Shown here one piece after another: positions 1 through 6,209 of a DNA stretch of 8,925 nt (the first letter of the stretch is position 1; every line of letters begins with the position of its first letter). This DNA is from CALNYX01 sp942490925 (GTDB taxonomy: Bacteria > Chlamydiota > Chlamydiia > Chlamydiales > JAAKFR01), in NCBI GenBank assembly GCA_942490925.1, contig CALNYX010000010.1:1-8925 (forward strand), in the 5' to 3' direction. Both the position numbers and the translations under genes were made by a program. Under the pieces are notes generated by a model. It was not told the origin of the DNA and did not search any database. It was given only the letters and a program-made list of their open reading frames with translations.

Positions 1-410
1 CACAAGCAGATGATTTTTTACATGCAAAAGAGCAGAATGCAAATAAGTGCGTGTTTCTGCCCTGTGCAGTTCTCTTTTGCGCGTGAGAATTTTCATGCAA
101 ACCGTCGAAAAGATTCTGTTTAACTGGTGAACCAGTCATTTTGTGACAACATTTGAAGCAATGCATTCATAAACTTCATCAAAACCTTCTTTGCTGACAT
201 TTCATCTTCATTGTCATGAGGAGAAACAGTGCAAGCATTTAAAACATTGTGTTGTTTCCACACTGCAAACAACCATCAGTTTCAGCAGAACTTCAATTTC
301 TCTGGGCAGCTCTGTGTTTTTTCGTCCACACAAGAAAATTAAAAATATAAATATTTTTTACTTCGCAATGTTTTCTTCTTTCGAAATAACTGGTTTTCCA
401 GTAATTTTAA
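1..410. other. Gene-free left flank with repeat copies
   Basis: I see no convincing gene here. The only open frame of any length (191-427, +, 78 codons) has no recognisable motif and looks like chance. The recognisable content is two members of a hairpin repeat family, one inverted (98-154) and one direct (385-413). Between them the sequence is AT-rich, with an A/T run around 338-360. An in-frame TAA at 408-410 marks the upstream limit of the helicase relic that follows. Confidence 0.5.
98..154 (-). repeat. Inverted copy of the 81-bp repeat unit
   Basis: The reverse complement of this stretch closely matches the 81-bp units at 2243-2485. It shares the hairpin core ACTGGTGAACCAGT (123-136), the run GTCGAAAAGATTCT next to it, and the CATTTTG...CAACATTT side. 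It lies about 2.1 kb from the tandem array and in opposite orientation, so the two form an imperfect inverted-repeat pair around the helicase and DUF4116 relics. Either they are termini of one element or two independent insertions of the same repeat; the sequence alone does not decide. Confidence 0.7.
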
Positions 411-413
411 ACA
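385..413 (+). repeat. Diverged direct copy of the hairpin repeat
   Basis: The stretch contains ACTGGTTTTCCAGT (389-402), a 5-bp stem with a TTTT loop, followed by AATTTTAAACA. It closely parallels the diverged fourth unit of the tandem array (2530-2553, ACTGGTTGTCCAGT then AAATTTAAACA). It ends where the open frame of the helicase relic begins, so it may mark a junction. Confidence 0.6.
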
Positions 414-1289
414 TGTCACAGTTCTGATCGTGATCATGACTGGAGCAAACCAGAGCATGACCACGATCCTGCAACACTCAAAAATGCAGCACCTCAAAAT
501 CACAACAACATGACCAACGAATTTGTTCAGACGGTCGACGAAATCACGGAAGAAGATGTTGATCTGAATGAACTTCAACAACTCGGCCGTGAAATGCTGC
601 TGGACCTGGTGGAAGAAGAAGACGCAGAAAACAAGTCAGGGGTGTTGATTGGCAAAGGCGGAACGGACAAGTCAACAATGATCAATGCCGCCCTGTGCGA
701 AGCACAGCAAAAGCACGGGGTCGAAAGCGTCATCAAATTTGCAATGACAGAGATGGCTGCAACAGTCATTGGTGCATCTGCTCTTCACAGTTCGAAACAT
801 GGGCTTAGTTTCCCAGTCGGTCGGCAACAATTCAAAGAGCTCAGTGGCGATCGACTCATTCGTTTGCAAACGAGATTCGCAAATGTCAAACTCATCATAA
901 TTGATGAGCATTCGATGCTCCGTTCAAAGGAGCTGTGCTTCATTGATCATTTTCTGCACCAAATTTCTGGCAAAAACAAGCTCTTTGGTGGCTTTGCTGT
1001 GTTGTTGGTTGGAGATCCGGCTCAAATTCCTGCGGTGCTTGGCAAAACATTGTGGGATTCCAGTGCCAAAACTGAGCATGACAAGTTTGGCCAAATGTTT
1101 TGCAAGGGATTTTTCAAGAAGGTTGTCGAGTTGTTGGATGTGGCGCATGTCGCCACTGACCAAGGCTGTGGAACTGTCGCAGGCGCTCCCACTCGTGAAG
1201 AATTCCTAGCCATTCTTGACCGACTTCGTGATGGTGAAAGTCAAAAGAGGATTGGCTTGAGACAGCAGAGAGTTCTTTCTTTTTGTTGA
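411..1289 (+). pseudogene. Decayed Helitron-type Pif1 DNA helicase fragment
   Basis: The frame is open from 411; the first ATG is at 510, and residues are numbered from it. It resembles the Pif1-family helicase domain at the C-terminus of Helitron replicases, which unwinds DNA during rolling-circle transposition. Walker A is GKGGTDKS (residues 48-55), where the usual GPGGTGKS has Gly in place of D53. Walker B is LIIIDEHSML (128-137), and a further motif is FGGFAVLLVGDPAQIP (159-174). After RLRDGES (to 1241) the annotated frame reads noise, but skipping two bases restores KEDWLETAE (1244-1270), matching the family pattern of DGES-T-[KE]EDW. So one base of a Thr codon is missing. Homology stops near 1270, well short of the later helicase motifs. 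The altered P-loop, frameshift and truncation make it non-functional. It is not the helicase of the replicase at 5226, which lies far downstream. Confidence 0.85.
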
Positions 1290-1527
1290 TGTGATCCATC
1301 AGTGCATTGGGATTCTTCTTTGTGTCGCGCCTGGTGAGACCACACTTGTCACTGCAGTTGTCATGGAAGATGCCATCCAATTTAAACATTTCCCTCCATT
1401 TCTTCATGTGCTTGCCACAGGGGCAGCAGTTCAATGTCGTCACGGTTTAAAACTGGCAAAAAACGGAATTTCCAGCAACGGCGACATCACACACATAATT
1501 TCCACTGTCAATGTTTCTGAGCTTTAA
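1273..1527 (-). pseudogene. Cys-rich, possibly zinc-binding gene fragment
   Basis: Read on the minus strand, this frame gives NYVCDVAVAGNSVFCQF, a TAA stop (1447-1449), then a Cys/His-rich stretch with the order CCPCGKH, FHDNCSDKCG and NALMDHI. Cys-x-Cys and Cys-x3-Cys pairs with nearby His suggest a zinc-binding module, but I do not recognise the family. The readable part stops around 1273, next to where the opposite-strand helicase homology ends, so two unrelated coding fragments meet tail to tail. There is no ATG in a useful place and there is an internal stop, so I treat it as a relic. Chance reading of a helicase antisense frame is excluded for this part, because it lies beyond the helicase homology. 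Confidence 0.4.
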
Positions 1528-1529
1528 TC

Positions 1530-1820
1530 TGCAAATTCAATCATTCCAATTGATTCTGCAGTGTTTCTTTAAAGTGTTGCAGCAAGTAGAGACAGTGAAA
1601 TGGGGCATGCTAAAGGATTTACAATCCATCATTTTCAAATGCAGCAGACAAGACGTGTGAGTCTCGCCGATGCCCGAAAACTTCGTCAATGTCACTTGCG
1701 GTGCAAAAGAAGTGAATGGTGTGATTTTTTGGCTGGAAAAAAGCAGAAAAATCACTGAAATGGATTGACACGACAACGATTGCATGAAGCGCAAAATGAC
1801 ACAGGTCAACACATTTTGGT
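1530..1820. other. No recognisable gene
   Basis: Short frames exist on both strands. The best is a 52-codon plus-strand ORF at 1600-1758 with several Cys residues, and two overlapping minus-strand frames cover 1537-1867. None shows a motif, repeat or composition that I can tie to a family. I leave the stretch unannotated. Confidence 0.4.
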
Positions 1821-1860
1821 TCTTCGAAGACAACTAGACCGAAAAAAGACAACACACACA
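1821..1860 (+). repeat. 40-bp dispersed repeat, copy 1
   Basis: It opens with the perfect palindrome TCTTCGAAGA and continues CAACTAGACCGAAAAAAGAC then a CA-rich run. It matches 4640-4679 with only a few substitutions. Sequence immediately upstream of the palindrome does not align base for base between the two copies, suggesting that the palindrome lies at an element boundary. Downstream, both copies soon reach CAAACACATGT, but copy 2 has about 20 extra bases before it. Confidence 0.7.
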
Positions 1861-1914
1861 CAAACACATGTGTGCACTTATGTCATGTCACATGTCAACA
1901 TGTGTCACATGTCA
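1851..1914. repeat. CA-rich run and ACATGT palindrome cluster
   Basis: A CA-rich microsatellite (about 1851-1868) passes into a dense cluster of ACATGT palindromes. The 12-mer TGTCACATGTCA occurs exactly twice, at 1886-1897 and 1903-1914. The cluster could form small hairpins or be a set of protein binding sites, but with no associated gene I assign no function. Confidence 0.6.
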
Positions 1915-1963
1915 TTATGCTGCCCTGTTCAGAAATTCGCGTTTGCAAAGCCACAGGATCATC

Positions 1964-2200
1964 ATTTTCAGAAGCAAACCGCAAAACTGAGCCATCGTTG
2001 CGTGCAGCGACCAAAACTGCATCTTGACAGGTTTTCAAATTCTCAGACGCGTGTTGCAATGCATTGCCATTTGTGGATGCTGCGACAAGAACTCCATTTC
2101 GGTCGTTTTTCAAATTCTCAGAGGCATGTTGCAACGCATTGCCATTCATGACAACAGTTCAGTCATTCTTTGAGTTCTCCGAGGCATGCTCTGATGCTTT
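1964..2200 (-). pseudogene. DUF4116 repeat-protein fragment (relic)
   Basis: Minus-strand translation gives 25-aa repeats of the DUF4116 type. Two near-complete units read ENLKNDRNGVLVAASTNGNA and ENLKTCQDAVLVAARNDGSV, each followed by LQHAS or LRFAS. Upstream, the frame continues as HASENSKND and then hits a TGA before VMNGNALQHAS, so a repeat unit is interrupted by a stop. There is no N-terminal region, and homology ends at FASE near 1964. It is a relative of the intact gene at 2965-4527 but in opposite orientation and clearly diverged (RNGVLVAA against REIVLAA), so it is not a fresh duplicate of it. Confidence 0.8.
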
Positions 2201-2242
2201 CCAAGGCAGAAAACACTGGCTTGTGCAAATCGTCTGATTTTC

Positions 2243-2552
2243 GGTCGAAACGATCTCTCACAAATAGAAATATTGTTGCAAAATGACTGGTTCACCAGCT
2301 AAATAGAATCTTTTCGACAGTTTGGTCGAAACGGTCTCTCACAAATAGAAATGTTGTTGCAAAATAACTGGTTCACCAGCTAAATAGAATCTTTTCGACA
2401 GTTTGGTCGAAACGGTCTCTCACAAATAGAAATGTTGTTGCAAAATGACTGGTTTGCCAGCTAAATAGAATCTTTTCGACAGTTTGTATAAAAATTCTCT
2501 CTAGAAAAAGGGAAAAATGTTGTGAAACAACTGGTTGTCCAGTAAATTTAAA
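2243..2552 (+). repeat. Tandem array of 81-bp units with hairpins
   Basis: Three units of exactly 81 bp start at 2243, 2324 and 2405 and differ from each other at only a few bases. Each begins GGTCGAAACG, contains CTCTCACAAATAGAAAT and a hairpin core CTGG-N4-CCAG (2287-2298, 2368-2379, 2449-2460), and ends CTTTTCGACAGTTT. A strongly diverged fourth unit follows (2486-2552) with its hairpin at 2530-2543. The high similarity of the first three indicates recent tandem expansion. A copy in reverse orientation lies at 98-154. The minus-strand frame through the units is closed by TGA at the hairpins, so the array is not coding. Confidence 0.92.
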
Positions 2553-2964
2553 CAGGTTCTGGGCACAGAGATTAAATGCTGGGTTGGAACCTGCACACGC
2601 ACGTGATGAGTATCCTTCAGCGAACAATTCCGGCACCAGCCTCAACAAAGCAAGCGCATCGTGTGAGTGAAATTTTGGTGAGAACAGTTGACATCAGAAA
2701 AACGCCAGCGAACCGACACAAACCAACTTCATGAAGGTGCCACAACAGTTGGTTGGCACAAACAGCAGCTCATGCCAAGCCGGTTTGGTGTCTCATGTCC
2801 TGTGCCAATCATCTCGACTGTCTGCATGAAATGTGCATGACAGCCAGTGATGATTGATTCGTTGAAGCTCTCCACTGTCTTGTTGACTGTCTTGTCCAGC
2901 ATGTGAAAGCACAGCTTTTGTTGCAATCCACAACTACTTTAGAACTGTGCTCGTGCTCTCAAAG
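2553..2964. other. Upstream region of the DUF4116 gene
   Basis: I see no gene. A TATAAAA sequence at about 2488-2494, at the end of the tandem array, is too far from the DUF4116 start codon to call a promoter with any confidence. The stretch 2738-2760 (GTGCCACAACAGTTGGTTGGCAC) is written here only by its ends: GTGCCA and TGGCAC can pair as a 6-bp stem. A 65-codon minus-strand frame (2729-2926) carries no recognisable motif. Confidence 0.35.
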
Positions 2965-4527
2965 ATGAACAGTGATCTCAAAACCATCTGTGGTGTGTTC
3001 GGCCTCAGTGAGGCAGCAGTGATCACGCTGAACCGGGCAGGGACACACACATTTGAAGACCTCAGGAGCAAGCAGACCTGTCTGAAACAGCACACCGTTG
3101 AAGGCGTGGGCATGTTTCTTCAAGGATTGCTCTGCGTTGCTGTCAATTGGCACGATTGGTTCGAACAGGAGCATGGAAGGAAACCCAACATTTGCTCTGA
3201 GTTCACCACGGAAAGTTGTGAGATCTTTCATGAAAAAGAACTCAAGAAGGAGAAACTCAAGAACGATCGCGAGATTGTTCTTGCCCTTCTAAACTGTGAT
3301 GGACGTGCTTTGCTGCATGCTTCGGATGAACTCAAGAACGATCGAGAGATTGTTCTTGCCGCGGCAAACAATGATGGACTTGCTTTGCTGCATGCTTCGG
3401 ATGAACTCAAGAACGATCGAGAGATTGTTCTTGCTGCAGCAAACAATGATGGACTTGCTTCAGAGTTTGCTTCGGATGAACTCAAGAACGATCGAGAGAT
3501 TGTTCTCGCCGCAGTGAACAATGACAAAATGGCTTTACAGTTCGCTTCCGTTGAACTCCAGAATGATCAAGAGATTGTCCTTGCCGCTGCAATGAACAAT
3601 GGATGTGCTTTGCGGTTTGCTTCGAATGAACTCAAGAACGATCGAGAGATTGTTCTTGCTGCAGTGTCCAATGAGGGATTTGCATTGGAACATGCTTCGG
3701 ATGAACTCAAGAACAATCGAGAGATTGTCCTTGCTTCAGTGTCCAATGGTGGACATGCGCATGCATTGGAACATGCTTCGGCCGAGCTGCAGAATGATCG
3801 AGAGATTGTTCTCGCCGCGGTGAACAATGATGGGGATGCTTCAGAGTTTGCATCGGATGAACTCCAGAACGATCGAGAGATTGTTCTTGCCGCTGTGTCC
3901 AACGAAGGATTGGCATTGCAGTTTGCTTGGGATGAACTCAAGAACGATCGCGAGATTGTCCTTGCCGCAGTAAACAATGATGGAGATGCTTTAGAGTTCA
4001 CTTTGGATGAACTCCAGAACGATCGTGAGATTGTGCTTGCCGCAGCAAACAACAATGGATGTGCATTTCGGTTTGCATTGGAAGAATTGCGGAGCGACAT
4101 TCATTTTATTGTCTCTGCACTGCTCAGATCTGAACGGCATTGGAGGTCAGAGGAAATTGTTGACAATGCATCTGCCGATGTCAAAGAAAAGCTTCGAACA
4201 GCAGTTGCCATGCGCAATGAGCCAGGAGGTCTCCTTCATGCTCTTGGCGGAGATGACTCTGCCACTTTGCAAACATTTCTTTCCACTGAAGCAGCAGCAG
4301 AAATAAAATGCTGCAAATTTCTTCGAGGCGTCCAGCTGCATGGTCTCCCAAAGGAAGTGATGGAGCACATTGCAAAACATGAAGATGTCGAAAAAAGACT
4401 TTGTGAGCTGCGATTGGTGGAAGAGGTTCTGCCGATCATCTTGGCCTGTCGGCATGGCGACGGAAGTGACGGCTCTGCTTGGTGGAAGCTTCTCCAAGAT
4501 TGCCGACACGGAGCTATTCTGCAATGA
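2965..4527 (+). CDS. DUF4116 repeat protein
   Basis: This is an intact 520-aa protein from ATG 2965; an earlier in-frame GTG at 2947 is not a credible start in a eukaryote. Three parts are visible. Residues 1-95 are a non-repeat N-terminus whose LSEAAVITLNRAGTHTFEDL resembles helix-hairpin-helix or SAM-like segments; this is inference. Residues 96-372 are eleven DUF4116 repeats of 25 aa (one of 27), with consensus DELKNDREIVLAAVNNDG followed by xALxFAS; a twelfth degenerates at EELRSDIHFIV. Residues from about 395 to 520 are a unique, Cys-containing C-terminus with LPKEVMEHIAKHEDVEKRL. DUF4116 repeats occur in large protist gene families and are of unknown function; regular helical repeats suggest a solenoid protein-binding scaffold. 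No signal peptide or membrane segment is apparent, so it is probably cytosolic or nuclear. No intron is needed. The repeat family is firm; the role is unknown. Confidence 0.88.
   Translation: MNSDLKTICGVFGLSEAAVITLNRAGTHTFEDLRSKQTCLKQHTVEGVGMFLQGLLCVAVNWHDWFEQEHGRKPNICSEFTTESCEIFHEKELKKEKLKNDREIVLALLNCDGRALLHASDELKNDREIVLAAANNDGLALLHASDELKNDREIVLAAANNDGLASEFASDELKNDREIVLAAVNNDKMALQFASVELQNDQEIVLAAAMNNGCALRFASNELKNDREIVLAAVSNEGFALEHASDELKNNREIVLASVSNGGHAHALEHASAELQNDREIVLAAVNNDGDASEFASDELQNDREIVLAAVSNEGLALQFAWDELKNDREIVLAAVNNDGDALEFTLDELQNDREIVLAAANNNGCAFRFALEELRSDIHFIVSALLRSERHWRSEEIVDNASADVKEKLRTAVAMRNEPGGLLHALGGDDSATLQTFLSTEAAAEIKCCKFLRGVQLHGLPKEVMEHIAKHEDVEKRLCELRLVEEVLPIILACRHGDGSDGSAWWKLLQDCRHGAILQ
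3250..4080 (+). repeat. 75-bp intragenic tandem repeats (11 units)
   Basis: Units start at 3250, 3325, 3400, 3475, 3550, 3625, 3700, 3781, 3856, 3931 and 4006. All are 75 bp except the seventh (81 bp), where CATGCGCATGCA duplicates a His-Ala pair. The DNA of AACGATCGAGAGATTGTTCT is nearly constant between units while the last third of each varies, mirroring the protein: the REIVLAA helix is fixed and the xALxFAS segment varies. High nucleotide similarity points to expansion by unequal exchange. Confidence 0.93.
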
Positions 4528-4639
4528 AATGCCCAAGTCCATTGTTCTGATGCAACACATGCAGCAGGCAACAAATTGACTTTTCTTGTCATTGACACAT
4601 GACTTCCATGATTTCGGATGGCATTTGGTTCAGTTAAAG

Positions 4640-4679
4640 TCTTCGAAGACAATTAGACCGAAAAAAGATAACACACATG
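4640..4679 (+). repeat. 40-bp dispersed repeat, copy 2
   Basis: It begins TCTTCGAAGA like copy 1 at 1821 and continues CAATTAGACCGAAAAAAGAT, then AACACACAT. It lies 113 bp past the stop of the DUF4116 gene and about 80 bp beyond the end of the minus-strand 79-aa ORF. In the minus orientation each copy lies 3' of a minus-strand ORF or relic, so it could be a 3' element as well as an element terminus. Confidence 0.7.
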
Positions 4680-4758
4680 CAGTTTCTTTTCCAATGCAAA
4701 CACATGTAAATATGTTGCATCCGTGTCTGACTTCGTCTCGATGGCATGTCAAAAGTGT

Positions 4759-4998
4759 CTAAAACGCGGACAGATTTTTCTTCGAGTTCTTCAATTTGTC
4801 TTTTGTGTCCATGATGAGATTATTGAGTTCACTGATGTCCATCTGGATCATGTCAAGATTGGAGAGGAAAGTTTGAACTTCTGCTCGGGTTTTTGCATTG
4901 GACATTGCCTTGATGTGGTGTGAAATTTCTTGGTCGGCCTTTGCAAATGCTTGAAGCATGTTGCCAAGAGCTTCAAAATGGTTGCTGCAGGAACTCAT
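4759..4998 (-). CDS. Small helical protein, possible coiled coil
   Basis: A complete 79-aa ORF starts at ATG 4998-4996 in a favourable A-rich context (CAAAAACATGAG) and ends with TAG. I do not recognise it. It reads as amphipathic helix almost throughout: FEALGNMLQAFAKADQEI, then SNLDMIQMDISELNNLI and KDKLKNSKKNLSAF, with regularly spaced Leu/Ile/Met and no Pro or Trp, as in short coiled coils. No signal peptide or membrane segment is seen. It is divergent from the Helitron replicase, with 227 bp between the two starts, so the two may share a promoter region, and it may be part of the same mobile element. It could still be a chance ORF; its uniform, low-complexity-free helical pattern argues for a real gene. 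Confidence 0.5.
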   Translation of the reverse strand: MSSCSNHFEALGNMLQAFAKADQEISHHIKAMSNAKTRAEVQTFLSNLDMIQMDISELNNLIMDTKDKLKNSKKNLSAF

Positions 4999-5225
4999 GT
5001 TTTTGTTGTGTGGCTTTGAGAAAAATGAGATGGTTGTGAAGGTGCGAGTTGAATGGTTTGAGTGGATGACTTCTTTTTTTTGTAATTGTTGCAGTCATGG
5101 ATTTTTCCAAGGCTTTAAAAATTTATTTTTTATGTTTTAATCATAATTCATCATAAAAACGAAAGGGAAAAGTTTTGTTTTTGAAAAATCCTGATGTTTC
5201 CATTGTAATTTGAAAACGGAGACGG
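4999..5225. promoter_or_regulatory. Divergent intergenic region
   Basis: This 227-bp stretch separates the starts of two divergent reading frames. It has an AT-rich core (about 5113-5160) with long T runs and TAATCATAATTCATCATAAA. No specific promoter element can be assigned. A CATTTCAG sequence at 5286-5293, shortly after the chosen replicase start, resembles a splice acceptor, so the true 5' end of the replicase gene could involve an upstream exon. Confidence 0.3.
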
Positions 5226-6127
5226 ATGTTTTTTGAATGCACCTCAAATGACAGCAGATTTGAATCTCACAGTTTCAATTGTCGACATTTCAGTGCGATG
5301 CTTTCTGTGCCATCTGAGGAAGAAAAGCAGACTGCTGTTGCAAATTTCTTGACTGATTTGAGTTCATGTCACATTGAGATTGTTGATGGTGTTACTGGCA
5401 AGAGAGAATTGAAGGCTGTCACATGTGCTGTTTGTGACAGCATTGCAAAATGTCCGAGTTGGGCAACATGGATTGACATTGACGAATTTGTGGGTCTTTG
5501 CACTGTTTCAAATCTGATGAAAAGTGCACTTTCAGATGTTTGCAGAGAAGACATTCTTGAACATTGCACTGCTCCGCATGAAGAACTTCATCAATTTGTG
5601 CTTTCACCTTGTTCAGTGACAAAAGGAGATTCTGTGCTTGTTTGCCAAGACTGTTTGCACCACATGAAACTTCAACAAGCCAAATGCAGCAAAAGCAAAT
5701 TTCCACCGAAGAATGCAATTGCAAATGGATTTTTGATCGGAGAAGCTCCACAAGAACTGAAGTGTCTCAATGAGGTGGAACTTGCTCTTGTGAGCAAAGT
5801 GAAGACACATTCCTGCATCTGGGTTTTTCGTGCTGGTTGTCATGAACAAGTTCGTGGGTGGCACACATTCTTCAAGAATCGCACAACTGCAAACATGTCA
5901 AGCATTCAAACTTTGCAAGATGCCGGACTCCAGGGGAACACAATGGTTGTTCTTTGTGGTCCATTCACATCGACTCAGTGAGCGAATGCTGTTGAGGCAA
6001 CAAGCATTGAACCGAACAAGGTCATGGCTGCATTCAGATGGTCAGTGGCAAATAATTTCCACTGCTCAGAAAATGACATTCCTGATGAGAATGATTTTCC
6101 TGATGTTGAAGTCATGGAAGAAAAAGT
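5226..6127 (+). CDS. Helitron replicase, exon 1 (DUF6570 region), with in-frame TGA
   Basis: This exon encodes the N-terminal part of a Helitron rolling-circle transposase. It resembles the DUF6570 domain that precedes the replicase core: CAVC (67-70), VCQDCLHHMKLQQAKC (139-154, with Cys-x2-Cys), then PPKNAIANGFLIGEAPQELK (160-179) and ELALVSKV. The paired Cys suggest zinc binding. The ATG at 5226 is the first in frame; M25 at 5298 is an equally possible start. A TGA at 5979-5981 (codon 252) follows GPFTSTQ, yet the frame continues with obvious coding sequence, NAVEATSIEPNKVMAAFRWS and VANNFH, matching the family's alpha-helical ALRWLKANNP-type segment. The exon ends with EEK plus two bases of a Val codon at the GTAAGT donor. 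Either a recent C-to-T change of an Arg CGA codon inactivated this copy or the TGA is read through. Confidence 0.8.
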
Positions 6128-6209
6128 GTAAGTCATCAGTGATTGATTGATTGATTGATTGATTGTTGAATCGTTTGTGTTTTTTTCTGACATTGTTTGT
6201 GTTTTTCAG
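6128..6209 (+). other. Spliceosomal intron, 82 bp, GT-AG
   Basis: The donor GTAAGT starts at 6128, a branch-like TTCTGAC sits about 20 bases before the end, and a pyrimidine-rich tract leads to TTTTTCAG at 6202-6209. Removing it joins GT and G into a Val codon and continues as KTVESKNVDIEN, in phase with the large downstream frame. Without splicing, the upstream frame stops at TAA 6129-6131. The fit of sites and phase makes this intron very likely. Confidence 0.9.
6141..6165 (+). repeat. (GATT)6 microsatellite inside the intron
   Basis: Six perfect GATT units lie just downstream of the splice donor. The length of this tract should vary between copies or individuals and would set the intron length. 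Confidence 0.9.

Noticed and set aside
1600..1758. 52-codon plus-strand ORF with several Cys residues.
   Set aside because: It is short, with no recognisable motif or supporting context.
1811..1830. Relic of the dinoflagellate spliced leader (CATTTTGG followed by TTC).
   Set aside because: Only about eight bases match and the rest of the leader is absent, so chance is enough; also the intron here has an ordinary GT donor.
2243..2552. CRISPR array.
   Set aside because: The whole 81-bp unit is repeated with no unique spacers, and the setting is eukaryotic.
2576..2600. Possible tRNA T-arm on the minus strand (GCAGGTTCCAACCCAGC).
   Set aside because: Only four of five stem pairs form, and no matching 5' acceptor strand or anticodon arm lies at the right distance.
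2373..2648. Minus-strand protein with 27-aa repeats (QTVEKILFSWWTS type).
   Set aside because: It is a translation of the 81-bp array; the frame is closed by TGA at the hairpin of most units.
2729..2926. 65-codon minus-strand ORF upstream of the DUF4116 gene.
   Set aside because: It has no motif, no repeats and no splice sites linking it to anything else.
2947..2964. GTG start for the DUF4116 protein.
   Set aside because: A eukaryotic gene should start at ATG, and 2965 is the first in-frame ATG with clear sequence after it.
5830..6150. 106-codon plus-strand ORF overlapping the end of exon 1.
   Set aside because: It is an out-of-frame shadow; the exon 1 frame gives the family-like sequence through the TGA.
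6163..6209. Start of the large replicase frame at 6163 as a separate gene.
   Set aside because: This part lies inside the intron; the hydrophobic stretch it would encode is the translated pyrimidine tract.
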